64,000 bases of DNA from Myxococcales bacterium (GTDB lineage: Bacteria; Myxococcota_A; Polyangia; Palsa-1104; JAEUJZ01). Location of the stretch: contig JAEUKA010000034.1 of NCBI GenBank assembly GCA_016794465.1, forward strand, positions 1 through 64,000. Reading direction: 5' to 3'. Shown here one piece after another: positions 52,008 through 62,979 of this stretch (positions are counted from its first letter, which is position 1; every line of letters starts with the position of its first letter). Under the pieces are notes generated by a model. That model was not told the origin of the DNA. It did no database searches and worked only from the letters and a program-made list of their open reading frames with translations. The position numbers and the translations under genes were made by a program.

Positions 52008-52739
52008 CTAGACGCCGATGTACAGACGATTGCCGAAGTTGGGCTCGAGGTTGGCCTCGAAGATCTTCTGGGCAGCGGCGTCGATGTCGTAGGCAACGCG
52101 ACGGAACTCGAACACCCGCGTCTGATCGTCGTAGATGCAGTAGCTGGCGCGATTGTCGTAGTCACGAGGCTGTCCGACGGATCCAACCGAGATAATGTAG
52201 CGATAGCCGGAGCGAACCTCGAACTTCTGCGCCACCACCTCGTGGACCTCGCTGCGCGACAGCGCGAACGCCTTACACAGGTGCGAGTGGCCGATGAACG
52301 TCACGTCCGCCAGCTGATCCCAGTAGGGCAGACAGCGCGACGCTTGCTCCGTCGAAAAGATGTACTCAAACTCTTCGAGGTTGATGGGCGAGCCGTGGCA
52401 ATAACAGATGTGACCTTCGCGCCGCTCGTACGGCAGGTTCTGCAGCCACAGCATGTTCTCATCGGTGAGGATGCCGGAATGCAGGTCCAGTGCCTGGCGA
52501 GCCGCATCGTAGTAATACGAGTAGTCCATCCGTCCCGCGACAGCCGCATCGTGGTTTCCCAGAATGCAGAACGCGGCGTGCTTGCGGACGTGGTCGCAAC
52601 AGCCATTCGGATCAGCCCCATACCCGACGGTATCTCCGAGGCAGACCAGCTTATCCACACGAGCAACCCGGAAACACTCAAGGACTGCTTCCAGTGCCTC
52701 AAGGTTGGCGTGGGTATCGGAGAAAATACCAATCCTCAT
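52008..52739 (-). CDS. Calcineurin-like metallophosphoesterase (YfcE/MJ0936 type)
   Basis: A protein of 243 residues beginning MRIGIFSDTHANLEALE. The metal and phosphate motifs are complete: SDTHAN, LGDTVGYGADP, LGNHD, CYCHGSP and GHSHLC. Such enzymes hydrolyse phosphodiesters with Mn or Fe. The C-terminal part (YIISVGSVGQPRD...) fits the group that includes probable nucleotide phosphodiesterases. The ATG at 52739 is chosen because the family starts at MRIG. It converges with the cupin gene (15 bases). Substrate unknown. Confidence 0.88.
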   Translation of the reverse strand: MRIGIFSDTHANLEALEAVLECFRVARVDKLVCLGDTVGYGADPNGCCDHVRKHAAFCILGNHDAAVAGRMDYSYYYDAARQALDLHSGILTDENMLWLQNLPYERREGHICYCHGSPINLEEFEYIFSTEQASRCLPYWDQLADVTFIGHSHLCKAFALSRSEVHEVVAQKFEVRSGYRYIISVGSVGQPRDYDNRASYCIYDDQTRVFEFRRVAYDIDAAAQKIFEANLEPNFGNRLYIGV

Positions 52740-52867
52740 AACAAGAGCCCTACTGTACTTTGAAAGCTGTCCTTGCGGCAACCGTCACGGCAGAGACTGC
52801 CAGTCCGCCGACGGATCTTGCCCCACCGACCGACCAACCCCGCTCCATTTGATGCCAAAGAGATCCG

Positions 52868-53548
52868 ATGCCCAGCAACTCAACTGCAAGCCTGTCGCAG
52901 CCTTTGTGTCAGCCCTCCCCTGCCCGTCTGACCGAGCTTAGCCAGGCCGCCTGTGACTATGTACAGCGCGCCACCTCCCTCGATCTCGATCACTCAGAGG
53001 AATCGCTGGCGTTTGTTGACCATTACCTGCACCAGATCGGCAGACAGGCCCGACTGCGTAGAGAGGTCGAAGAGCTCGTCGCGGCTGCGCTCGGGGTGTA
53101 CGTTGGCGAGCTGCTCGTGTCGCGCTTTGGCGGCCGCTGGCTGGCGATTCCCACCGAGCCCAGCAAGAGTCCAAGCGAAGGAACGCCGCTGCTTGATTCA
53201 CTCGACGATCCGGCGGGCTGGCGAGTCGAGCTCGCGGCGGCCCCACTGATCTGCGATCCGGTGCTGTGGGCCCGGCAAGCGCTGCAGCTAGGTCATGACG
53301 ATAGCGACGATAGCAGCGTCGATTCGGAGCCTGAAGGAGGCGGTCTGGTCGCGCCACCAAACCTGATGGATCGACTGCTGGAAGCGATGGCGCGCTTGCC
53401 GCCGGTCAGCGAGGAGTACTACTACTCCATGACGGGGCGATTCGAGACGGTGAGCTATCTGGTGGAGATCCTGGTTAGCTTGCAGCAGGAGTCACGCCCG
53501 GACGAGCCCACAGAAAATGACCGTGATAACGCCGCGAATCCACAGTAG
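52868..53548 (+). CDS. Acidic protein of unknown function
   Basis: A 226-aa soluble protein with no signal or membrane segment. Residues ~20-90 are helical (LSQAACDYVQRATSLDLDHSEESLAFVDHYL...) and lead into VYVGELLVSRFGGRWLAIP, a pattern seen in DUF-type proteins paired with polyimmunity or secretion loci but not decisive. A Ser/Asp/Glu-rich stretch (HDDSDDSSVDSEPEGG) is followed by a helical end with EEYYYSMTGRFETVSYLV. I do not recognise the family. It is divergent from the metallophosphoesterase gene and precedes a membrane protein gene by 77 bases. Confidence 0.65.
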   Translation: MPSNSTASLSQPLCQPSPARLTELSQAACDYVQRATSLDLDHSEESLAFVDHYLHQIGRQARLRREVEELVAAALGVYVGELLVSRFGGRWLAIPTEPSKSPSEGTPLLDSLDDPAGWRVELAAAPLICDPVLWARQALQLGHDDSDDSSVDSEPEGGGLVAPPNLMDRLLEAMARLPPVSEEYYYSMTGRFETVSYLVEILVSLQQESRPDEPTENDRDNAANPQ

Positions 53549-53625
53549 AAGCTGTCTGGGCTTTGTACTTGTCGACGCCTCGCGTAGTATGAGCCCATTG
53601 AGCCGGACCACCGGAGGGACACCGC

Positions 53626-54276
53626 ATGGAAGCTGATATGAAGACCTCGAACCTCATCAACCGCCTGGTTCTCGTCGATGCCATCCTGACGATGACGCTT
53701 GGACTGGGACTGGGCCTTACCGCTCCGGCGCTCGTGCTGGGCGGACTCGTACCGGTGGCTGGTGCGCTGCTGACGTTGTTCCTGCTGGCGACGGGCCTGG
53801 GGCCGATGTTCCGGGGCGCTGGCTCCGTGGAAAACAACGATCCCAACGCCATGGCGGGTGAGAACGCGGACGCAGCCGGACGCAAGATCTATCTGGGCGT
53901 GTCGATTGCGGCCATCGCTACCCTCGGGCTTGGCATTGGCGCCAACAAGACGGAGCTGGCGCTGCTCGTCGGTGGCCTGGTGCCGATTGGTGGAGTGATC
54001 CTGGCCATTGTCGCCTTGATTGGCAACGCTACCGGCGGCAAAAACGAGTCCGAAGCCCTGACCAACTTCACCTCGTTTAGCCCCGCCGAAGAGCAGACCT
54101 TCGTGGTCTACGAGCGCGTCGCCCTGGAGACGGAGAAGCGCGCCTCGCGGATCGCCATCCTCAGCGTCGGCTCGGTGGGACTGCTGTTCGCCCTGATCGT
54201 CCTCATCTTCGGTGGCAAGGGTGAGCACGCTTCGCCTGCGAGTGCTGCACCGCCGGCCGCTGCCGAGAAGAAGTAG
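53626..54276 (+). CDS. Four-helix membrane protein of unknown function
   Basis: A 216-aa protein with hydrophobic helices near residues 13-32 (LVLVDAILTMTLGLGLGLTA), 35-55 (VLGGLVPVAGALLTLFLLATGL), 88-130 (two helices around LLVGGLVPIGGVILAIVAL) and 180-200 (ILSVGSVGLLFALIVLIF). The VxGGLVPxxG motif occurs twice, which suggests an internal duplication. A charged cytoplasmic segment, FSPAEEQTFVVYERVALETEKRA, precedes the last helix. GGAGGG 8 bases before the ATG decides the start. I do not recognise a family. Confidence 0.7.
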   Translation: MEADMKTSNLINRLVLVDAILTMTLGLGLGLTAPALVLGGLVPVAGALLTLFLLATGLGPMFRGAGSVENNDPNAMAGENADAAGRKIYLGVSIAAIATLGLGIGANKTELALLVGGLVPIGGVILAIVALIGNATGGKNESEALTNFTSFSPAEEQTFVVYERVALETEKRASRIAILSVGSVGLLFALIVLIFGGKGEHASPASAAPPAAAEKK

Positions 54277-54340
54277 TCTCCTTCCTCCCGACCTCTCGTT
54301 CCGCTTTCCCGCTGCCCGTGCCCTGTTTCCCGCTTCGCCG

Positions 54341-55852
54341 TCAGCCCTTCACGATCACAAAGATCGGGTTTCCGTAAAACCACAGGTCGCCCCACGGATC
54401 GACATCCGGCGGGTCAAGCTGCGGAACGTCGACGCTGGTATTGGTCCCGCGCAGGCGCAGATAAAAGCTGTGGCTGACTGGCGGGAAGCGGTGACGAAAC
54501 AGTAGCTGCTTACCTCGCCTTTCGCAGTCTTTGGGTAGTACGCGGCGCAGAGTCCTCGCCGTCGGATTGCGCAGGCTGTCGCGATTGCTCGCCGCCGGCA
54601 AGATGTCCCCGACGATTAGATCGAAGTGATGAAGCTCTGGCACGATGCCGCCAAGGTTGCGCTTCTGGGACAGCTCGATCTGTACGACTAGCTCGACGGT
54701 GGCCCCAGTGCTCTGCAGCCGCAGGTAGCCGCCCATCGGTACCGCGCAAGCACCGTCGTGGACATAGCACTGGAGCGACTCGATGAGCCCGCCGAGGCAG
54801 GTATACATGTTGCCAGCCCGCATCGCCGCCAGCACCGCCAGCGGATCGCGACTGTCGGCAAAGACCTTGGTGTTGGTGAACAGCCCCGGCGGGTAGTCGA
54901 AGTCGTAGCGCAGCTCACCGGTCTTGTGGGCCCGCTGCTGTCCCGTCGGAGTGACGTGGCCTTCGGTCTTGTAGGTGCTGCGGTCGACGACCACCAGATC
55001 GCCCAGGTAACGATGCGAGTCGGAGTTGCAGGTGATGTAAAACGGCCTGCCCTCAGACAGTAGCGAGTCCCAGAGGCCTCCGACTTCCGCCGTGTAGTAG
55101 TCGTAGCCGCCGAAAGTTCGATACGACTCAGGCGGATAGCCGGCAAACGAGCCCTTGCCTGGCTGATCCGAGTAATGTCCGCGTCGCTCACCCGTCAGCG
55201 TCGAAGCAGAGTGACCGGGTGCACCCTCGAAGCCACGCATCACGTCGGGACCGGCGTCTCGCCAAGCGCGTAGTTCGTGAGGACTATCGAGTCCGCGACG
55301 GGCTGGATGGTTGGCAAAGAACAGCGGCTTGCTGGGCAGCGACTGGAGAAAGCTCACTCCAGCGACGGCATCGGACTCACCAAGTGGCGGCGCGCGACGG
55401 CTCTTCTCGTCGAAGCGCGACTCAAACTCCGCAATCAACTGGGCCTCGTCGGTGGTGGGCGGAACGATGATGCTGCCGTGCTCTGCCGCCGGAATGTTCC
55501 ACTCGAGGCCCTGAAAGACGATGATCTCGGGACAGGCGCGCCGGGCCTCGACAAGCTCACGATAGGCATCGCGGGTCACCACCTTCTGATGCGCCGGACC
55601 GCCATGATCGGTAATGACACAGAAGCCGAGGCCGTTCTTGGCCGCAGCCTGAACTTGCTCGAGGATCTCGTAGCGTCCGTCGGAGCTGTACTTGGTGTGG
55701 ATGTGGTGGTCGCCGCTGAGCCAGACCCCGCGCTCGTACGGCGTCGCGATGCTGGCAGCACGCCGGGCCCCATCGAGCGGAGGCGCCCCAAGCAGGACGA
55801 GCAAGCTGCTCGCGTGCCGAAGAAACCCCCGTCGTGAGACTGGGCCAGCCAA
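54341..55852 (-). CDS. Tat-exported PHP-domain metallohydrolase (CehA/McbA-like)
   Basis: A 503-aa protein. The N-terminus has a twin-arginine signal (SRRGFLRHASSLLVLLG). The mature part begins WLSGDHHIHTKYSSDG, the first metal motif of PHP phosphoesterases, followed by GLGFCVITDHGG and LEWNIPAAEHGSIIV. The family includes trimetallic phosphoesterases and the CehA/McbA hydrolases. Being exported folded with metal, it should act in the periplasm on phosphate esters or carbamates; the substrate is unknown. Its start faces ahcY only 2 bases away on the same strand, so the pair looks co-transcribed. Confidence 0.85.
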   Translation of the reverse strand: MAGPVSRRGFLRHASSLLVLLGAPPLDGARRAASIATPYERGVWLSGDHHIHTKYSSDGRYEILEQVQAAAKNGLGFCVITDHGGPAHQKVVTRDAYRELVEARRACPEIIVFQGLEWNIPAAEHGSIIVPPTTDEAQLIAEFESRFDEKSRRAPPLGESDAVAGVSFLQSLPSKPLFFANHPARRGLDSPHELRAWRDAGPDVMRGFEGAPGHSASTLTGERRGHYSDQPGKGSFAGYPPESYRTFGGYDYYTAEVGGLWDSLLSEGRPFYITCNSDSHRYLGDLVVVDRSTYKTEGHVTPTGQQRAHKTGELRYDFDYPPGLFTNTKVFADSRDPLAVLAAMRAGNMYTCLGGLIESLQCYVHDGACAVPMGGYLRLQSTGATVELVVQIELSQKRNLGGIVPELHHFDLIVGDILPAASNRDSLRNPTARTLRRVLPKDCERRGKQLLFRHRFPPVSHSFYLRLRGTNTSVDVPQLDPPDVDPWGDLWFYGNPIFVIVKG

Positions 55853-55854
55853 GA

Positions 55855-57183
<1,329 letters not shown>

Positions 57184-57244
57184 AGAGAAGCTCCTTATGC
57201 GGCGCCAAGGGTAGGCGCCCTGTCCTGTGCGGTCAAGCCACGAC

Positions 57245-60200
57245 CTAGTAGCGCAGCGGCAGGCGCAGGCCGGCTTGGACCTTGAATCGGTTGATGGTGT
57301 CTTCGAGGAAGCTAAAGCCACGCTCGATGCGCTCGAGGCTGATCTGTCCGACGGTGAGATCGGACATCTGCAGCTCGCCGTAGCCTCGGTAGCGCGCAGC
57401 GGCGTTGCCCAGCAGTCCCCACTCGGCGAGGCCGCACATGCGAATGTACAGTCCGAAGCGCTTGCACAGCTGCAGGTCGAACGTACTGACGCCGAACTGG
57501 ATGCGCACGGTGTCAAGCCGCAGCTTCTCGCGCAGTGGATCGGCCACCTGATTGGTCAGTAGCTGGCTCGTCACCAGCTTGGCAGCCGGATCGCCGTAGT
57601 CGATGGCCCGTGGGCTACCCGACGAGCTGGAAGTTGGATTGGGACGACCGCCACGCACCGCATCGGCGGCATCGCCCAGGAGCAGGAAGCTCGCACAGTC
57701 GGCAGCCGACAGTCCATCCGACGACAGGCACTCGAACTTGAGCTCACGGACCCGACCGCGCAGAGCGACCTCGACGTTGCGCTGCTGATCGTTCTGGTCA
57801 AAGTCGCGCGTTCCACCGAGCACATCGACATACGGCGTATCGGGCCAGCGAGCGGTCTTGGAAAAGACAATCTTGCTGTCGCCTTTGACGTGGAACTCGC
57901 CGCGCAGACCGGGGACGTAGAAGACGCCGCTCTCGACGCGGATGACGCCGTTCATGGCAATGTCGACGAGCGGACCGGCGACATCGAAGGCCTGCGTCGA
58001 CAAGCGGAGGTCAGCAATGTTGTTAAAGACGCGGAAGGTGCCACGGGTTCGCACCGCCACCCCGAGCTTGATCTGCGACAAAAAGTCATCGCCATCCCAG
58101 AACGGCTTGTCCTCCTCGACGATGCGCCGTGCCGACAGGAAGCGGTCGGTCGGGTCGTAGTCCTGCATGTAGCGACCGGCGACGACCTCGATGTCACCGA
58201 GCAGACTGACGCCGTCCCGACTGCCGGTCAGGGTCAGGCCGCGCGCCGACGACATCTCGACGTTGTAGACGCCCGACGAGCTGTGCCGCACGTTTTCCAT
58301 CTTGATGGCCAGGTCGACGCGGTCGAGCGCGCGATGCCATGCCGAGTGAATGAAGCCGCCCATGCCGCTGTGGTCGACGCGGCCACTCAGCTCGATCTTG
58401 CCGTCGCCATCGACCAAGCCAGCCAGCGCCACACCGCCGGGGTTGCCCTCGCCCCGACCGATGATGATTCGCCCGTCGTCGCCGCTGCCGACGCGCACAA
58501 AGCGGATGGAGCCGCGTGAAAACGACAGCTCGTGAAAGCGCCGCAGGTTCAGAAAGACCTCGTGGGCGGTCAGCGTGCCCTCGACGATGGGCTGGACGAA
58601 GGTGCCGGTGATCTTGAGCAGATCAAGGCCGAAGCGGCCGCGTGCCTCGGCCAGGTTGCGCGCAAACTGCCACTGCAGCAGCCGCGCCGAGATGTCGCCG
58701 CGCAGCTCGAACGCGATCCGGCCCAGCGCAAGCGGGGTATAGCGCTCGACTTCGACGCTGCCGCGCACCAACGTCACGGCGCTATCGACGACAATGCGGA
58801 CGTTTTCAAGCTCGGCGCGCTGGGGCCGCAGGAGCAGCTTGCCGCCGTGAACCTCGATCGGCGTTTCCAGTTCGTGCGGTTCGACCTGGGCGTTGCGAAG
58901 CTCGATCGAGCCGAGCGGCTGCAGGCTCTGGAGCGGCCCAGAGATGCGCACATCGACAGTGGCTTCCCCCTGGGTGCGACGAAACACCGACCGCAGCAGG
59001 TGTTCCAGAAGCTCTAGCCGCAGCTGGCCACGCACTCGCAGATCCGACGCCACCGGGCTTAACACCCCCGAAAACTGAATCGCGCCGCCTTCACTGGTTG
59101 ACTCGCCAGCCCGACCTGTGGCCACGAGCGTCTTCGGTTCCGTCGTCGAGCGCTCACCACCCCGACGCTGACTGATAAAGCGAGCCTGGCCCAGCTCCAG
59201 GTCACGACCGTCGAAGCACGAAAAGACATCCCCGTCGTTGAACGCCAGATAGCGCTGATCTTCTCCCTCGTCGGTGATGGTTCGGACCGAGAGGAGCGCC
59301 CGATTGAGCCGCAGCGTCGCCCCAAACAGCCGGGACTCGTCCACCGCCAGCGGACGGGAAGCCAGCGCCGGACAGGTAATGCCGCGCGCAAACTGCGGAT
59401 CGGGTCCAAACAGCGGTCGTGGATCGTCGCCAAAGCGCAGCCGCAGCTCACCACTCCCCGACGCTGAGACATCGCCAAGCTGCACCAAGTCCGGTAGCAG
59501 CTTCTGCGCCAGCAGATCACATGCCAGTACAGTAGACGACACACGCACACTGGTCGGTCCGTCGGCTGACTTCGCAAAGTACGGCGGCAGCGGACAGCCA
59601 AAGCGAATCGTCAGGTCACCACGCGGCAGCCCTCCGGCCAGCGTCAGCACGCCATCGACCTCGAACGACTCAAACAGCCGACCGGTGATCTTGGTCCCGG
59701 CGCCGACCGGCGTAAACCGCAGCTCTGCATGGCCCAGCGTCAGGACGCGCACCACCATCCCGAGGAGGCCAAACAGCGGCTCCCGCTCGGCGAGCACGAC
59801 TCCACCCTCGACGGCTGGACCGAGCGCCGTCGGCACGCGACCCTGCACCGTGAAGCCGTCGACCGAGAGCTTGCCGTCGAACACCGGCAAGAGCGGCTGG
59901 GTACTGCCGATCATCTTCAACGCCCCCGAGAGTGTTCCGTCGACCACCAGCGGCAGACCCTGCACAATCGGCAGCTTGCCAATCGGCAGCTTCGCAAGCT
60001 CGACCGAGAGCTCGAGGGGACGGCCTTTTTCGTGACGCAGCGTGGCCAGCGATGAGAGCTTGCCGGTATCGAGCTGCGCCGAGAGCGAGCGCAAGATCGC
60101 CTGGGTCTGCGACAGCTGCGCCAGCACCGCCACGCTGTCAAACTGCCCGCCAAACACCGTCAGCTTAGGCACCCGCAGGTCGACCTCGCCAATCGGCCGC

Positions 60201-62332
60201 AGCAGCGAGCCCGTGACATCAATGTTGCCGGAGAGGACGCCGCTTACGTCTTGCCCCGGCAGCAGCAGTCCGACGCTGACACCCGACACCGCCGCCTTCA
60301 CCGACAGCAGCGGATCGTCGGGCCGCTGCGAGACATCTTTGGTAAACAGCTGTATCGACGCATCGCCGCTGATGCTGCCGTCTCTGCCGCGCGCATGCAG
60401 CAACGACAGGTTTAGCTTGCCGTCGTGAAGCGCAAAGTCGGTCGTGATCTCGTCGAGCTTGCGGCCAAATAAGTCGAGATCCTTGACGGTGAACTCGCCG
60501 CGCGATGCCTCGGGACGAATGATGCGGCCACCGAGTCGAAACTTGGTCTGGGCCTCGCCGGCTTGACCACTGACGCCAAAGTACTGCAGCACCCGTCCGA
60601 GGGGCGCGCCTCGACCGGCCAGCTCCATCACCGGAATGTCGAGCTTGCCGTCGCGGGGCGAGACAGCGCCATGGTCCGAGCGCAGCGTCAGTGTATCGCC
60701 GGAGAGCTGCAGCCCGCGATAGAGCACGTTGTCGGGCGTGTAGACAAACGACCCGAGCAGCTTCATCTCCTTGGGCAGCGGATCGTGGCGGGCCACTCGC
60801 TCGACGAGGGCATCGACGCGATCGATCACCACCCGCTCGGGATGCGCATGTTTGGCCAGGCTGCCCGACAGTCGCATCGTCCCTTTGAGTCGACCCGCGA
60901 CGATCGGCTGCAAGATCTTGGGCATGATTCCGACCTGCGCCGGATCGGTTCCTTGCACCGCAATCCGCGCCGACCACGGCAGATCGCCGGCGAAGCTAAA
61001 GTGCAGCGGCTCGACGCGAATCTGACCGCCGAGCGCGTTGCCAGTAACCCTCGGCATGTGCAGCTCGCTGCCCTTGAGGGTGAAGCGCGACCGGGCCCCG
61101 GAGATCGCAATCGAAGCGACCAGCGCGTCGATGTCCGCCACCTGCCCTTCGATGACAATCGCCCGTCCGTCGCCGGTCGTCGGGAAGTTCTGAACGTGAA
61201 AGTCCTGGCTTAGGCACGGCGACAAGCGACCGCTGACCGTCGTCGGCAGCGTCGAGGACAGTGCGCCATAGAAGCGAACCCGTCCCCGTGGCTGACCCGA
61301 CAGAAGTCCACCCGGCACCAGCTTGGCCAGGCCGTGGCCGCTCGTGAACGACAGATCGAGCTGTATGCCCGTGTCGCAGTAGGTATCGAGCAGCTTGCCA
61401 TCGACCTCGACATCGGCGTCAGCGGCCTGGACCTTGCCACGGAAGACCAAGTCCTGCTTGCGGCCAGCGCGGGCTCCGAAGCGACGCAGCTCCAGGTTCT
61501 TGAGCGGGAAGACAAACTCGCCGCTGCCCTCCTTCGTGCCAAGAACCAGCTCGCCACCGTCGGCAGTCATCGGGGCCACTTCGTAGACAAAGCTCTGCAG
61601 GCCGGGCCGGGTTTCGGCGGCATCCGACGAAAAGCGCAGCGTCACCGCGCCCTTGAGTCCGTTCACCCGACCGTGCCAGCCAGGAAATGACATCTCGTAG
61701 CTGACATTGCCGAAGGTGAGGCCCTCGCCGTCGATGGTGATGCGCAAGTGGCCGGGACCGGGCGGCGCACCCTCGGGCTTAGGCTTCTTGCCGGACATGG
61801 TGGCGACGATGTTGACCTCGTTGCCGTACTGCGGGCCGGTGACGTTGGGTGGGTAAAGCCGGCGGACCTGAATCGGGCGAACGTGCGCCCAGCCGCTGTG
61901 AAGGTGTCCCGAGGCAAAGTGCAGCTCGACGAAGGAACCGCGCCCAAAGGGTGAGCTGAAGGCGGTGCGCAGCAGGCCACGAATCAGCTCGCCCAGGTAG
62001 ATGTCGGCCTCGATGCGAGAGGCTTTCATCACCAGCTCGCCGTTGGGGTCGCGCATCTCGAAGTCGCCGCCCTCGACGTGGGTGGTGGTGTTGAGGATGA
62101 TCGACGCGAGGCTGGAAAAGTACGAGTAGCGGGCGTAGCCAAGCCGAAACTCGCCGCGAATCTGCGTCGCCACGACCTTGGTCACCAGCTTGCCGAGCCG
62201 CCGATCGTTCAGCCCCAAAAACACCCCGAGCCAGACCAGCGCCACCACCGCCACCACTTGCAGTACACGACGTACCAAAGTCTGGCGGAGCGGGATGATG
62301 CTCATGCTGGGAGGCCGGGGCCGCTCGCTCAC
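57245..62332 (-). CDS. TamB-type translocation and assembly protein (DUF490)
   Basis: A 1695-aa envelope protein. One N-terminal helix ([20 protein letters not shown]) anchors it in the inner membrane. A very long run of beta strands of AsmA/TamB type follows. The DUF490 C-terminal domain includes [18 protein letters not shown], a beta segment with [15 protein letters not shown], and [11 protein letters not shown] near the end. TamB-like proteins bridge the envelope and carry phospholipids or assemble outer membrane proteins. Start: GTG at 62332 or ATG at 62305 (MSIIPLRQ); neither has a ribosome site. It is divergent from sctL across 71 bases. No TamA gene is adjacent. Confidence 0.88.
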   Translation of the reverse strand: MSERPRPPSMSIIPLRQTLVRRVLQVVAVVALVWLGVFLGLNDRRLGKLVTKVVATQIRGEFRLGYARYSYFSSLASIILNTTTHVEGGDFEMRDPNGELVMKASRIEADIYLGELIRGLLRTAFSSPFGRGSFVELHFASGHLHSGWAHVRPIQVRRLYPPNVTGPQYGNEVNIVATMSGKKPKPEGAPPGPGHLRITIDGEGLTFGNVSYEMSFPGWHGRVNGLKGAVTLRFSSDAAETRPGLQSFVYEVAPMTADGGELVLGTKEGSGEFVFPLKNLELRRFGARAGRKQDLVFRGKVQAADADVEVDGKLLDTYCDTGIQLDLSFTSGHGLAKLVPGGLLSGQPRGRVRFYGALSSTLPTTVSGRLSPCLSQDFHVQNFPTTGDGRAIVIEGQVADIDALVASIAISGARSRFTLKGSELHMPRVTGNALGGQIRVEPLHFSFAGDLPWSARIAVQGTDPAQVGIMPKILQPIVAGRLKGTMRLSGSLAKHAHPERVVIDRVDALVERVARHDPLPKEMKLLGSFVYTPDNVLYRGLQLSGDTLTLRSDHGAVSPRDGKLDIPVMELAGRGAPLGRVLQYFGVSGQAGEAQTKFRLGGRIIRPEASRGEFTVKDLDLFGRKLDEITTDFALHDGKLNLSLLHARGRDGSISGDASIQLFTKDVSQRPDDPLLSVKAAVSGVSVGLLLPGQDVSGVLSGNIDVTGSLLRPIGEVDLRVPKLTVFGGQFDSVAVLAQLSQTQAILRSLSAQLDTGKLSSLATLRHEKGRPLELSVELAKLPIGKLPIVQGLPLVVDGTLSGALKMIGSTQPLLPVFDGKLSVDGFTVQGRVPTALGPAVEGGVVLAEREPLFGLLGMVVRVLTLGHAELRFTPVGAGTKITGRLFESFEVDGVLTLAGGLPRGDLTIRFGCPLPPYFAKSADGPTSVRVSSTVLACDLLAQKLLPDLVQLGDVSASGSGELRLRFGDDPRPLFGPDPQFARGITCPALASRPLAVDESRLFGATLRLNRALLSVRTITDEGEDQRYLAFNDGDVFSCFDGRDLELGQARFISQRRGGERSTTEPKTLVATGRAGESTSEGGAIQFSGVLSPVASDLRVRGQLRLELLEHLLRSVFRRTQGEATVDVRISGPLQSLQPLGSIELRNAQVEPHELETPIEVHGGKLLLRPQRAELENVRIVVDSAVTLVRGSVEVERYTPLALGRIAFELRGDISARLLQWQFARNLAEARGRFGLDLLKITGTFVQPIVEGTLTAHEVFLNLRRFHELSFSRGSIRFVRVGSGDDGRIIIGRGEGNPGGVALAGLVDGDGKIELSGRVDHSGMGGFIHSAWHRALDRVDLAIKMENVRHSSSGVYNVEMSSARGLTLTGSRDGVSLLGDIEVVAGRYMQDYDPTDRFLSARRIVEEDKPFWDGDDFLSQIKLGVAVRTRGTFRVFNNIADLRLSTQAFDVAGPLVDIAMNGVIRVESGVFYVPGLRGEFHVKGDSKIVFSKTARWPDTPYVDVLGGTRDFDQNDQQRNVEVALRGRVRELKFECLSSDGLSAADCASFLLLGDAADAVRGGRPNPTSSSSGSPRAIDYGDPAAKLVTSQLLTNQVADPLREKLRLDTVRIQFGVSTFDLQLCKRFGLYIRMCGLAEWGLLGNAAARYRGYGELQMSDLTVGQISLERIERGFSFLEDTINRFKVQAGLRLPLRY

Positions 62333-62403
62333 GAAAAAAAAGTAACACGTTCTGCCGTCTCGGCAGCACCCCTTCCGCGCCGGGGCGATATACTGACCGG
62401 GCT
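62333..62403. promoter_or_regulatory. Divergent promoter region between tamB and sctL
   Basis: A 71-base gap with an A run (AAAAAAAA near 62335) that faces tamB. It must carry promoters for both directions. I see no clear -35/-10 pair for either strand. Confidence 0.3.
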
Positions 62404-62979
62404 ATGGCCCGCATCTTAAAAGGCGGTCTTCGCGACGGAAAAAAGGCGACGATTGATCCGTATCCGTTCGACCCCCGAGCGGAAGCCGAAAAAATCCTCA
62501 GCGAAGCGCGTCACGAGGCCGAGCGGCTGCGCAACCAGGCCGTCACCGAAGGGCGCGAGCGGGGCCTGGCTGCCGTCACCGAGCTTCTCACTGCTGCGCG
62601 CGTTCAGACCCTCCGTGCCCACAAAGATGTCGAGCAGGATCTGCGGGTGCTGGCGGTGCGGATTGCCGGTCGGATTCTCGGTCGAGAGCTGACCCAAAGC
62701 CCCGATGCCATCGTCGACATTGTGAGTGAGGCCCTGTCGCAGGCCGGCGCCCCGCGAGAGGTCGTGGTTCGCTGTCATCCCGACGATCTCAAGGCGCTTG
62801 AGCGCGGCAAGCCTCGGCTCATCGAGCGCTGCAGCCGCACCCAAGCGGTCATCTTTCGCGCCGACCCGGCCATCGCCCGAGGTGGCTGCATCATCGAAAC
62901 CGAGCTGGGTACCGTCGACGCACGGCTGCCCACCCAGCTGGACGCCATCGAGCGCGCCTTGCGAGGCCAAGGTCCATGA
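62404..62979 (+). CDS. sctL: SctL/FliH-type stator protein of a type III secretion system
   Basis: A 191-aa soluble protein. A basic opening is followed by a helical stalk (AEAEKILSEARHEAERLRNQAVTEGRERGLAAVTEL) and a C-terminal domain ending ARGGCIIETELGTVDARLPTQLDAIERAL, the signature of FliH/SctL proteins. It holds the ATPase hexamer to the cytoplasmic face of the export apparatus. Its stop overlaps the ATPase start (ATGA). The non-flagellar version is inferred because no flagellar gene is near; flagellar FliH is not excluded. Confidence 0.85.
   Translation: MARILKGGLRDGKKATIDPYPFDPRAEAEKILSEARHEAERLRNQAVTEGRERGLAAVTELLTAARVQTLRAHKDVEQDLRVLAVRIAGRILGRELTQSPDAIVDIVSEALSQAGAPREVVVRCHPDDLKALERGKPRLIERCSRTQAVIFRADPAIARGGCIIETELGTVDARLPTQLDAIERALRGQGP

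Noticed and set aside
53455..54228. Minus-strand 257-codon frame opposite the four-helix membrane protein
   Set aside because: It is Gln/Arg/His-rich without motifs, and the plus strand has a strong ribosome site and coherent membrane helices.
57184..57244. SAH riboswitch upstream of ahcY
   Set aside because: The 61-base gap shows no pseudoknot-like conserved core and is mostly occupied by the ribosome site.
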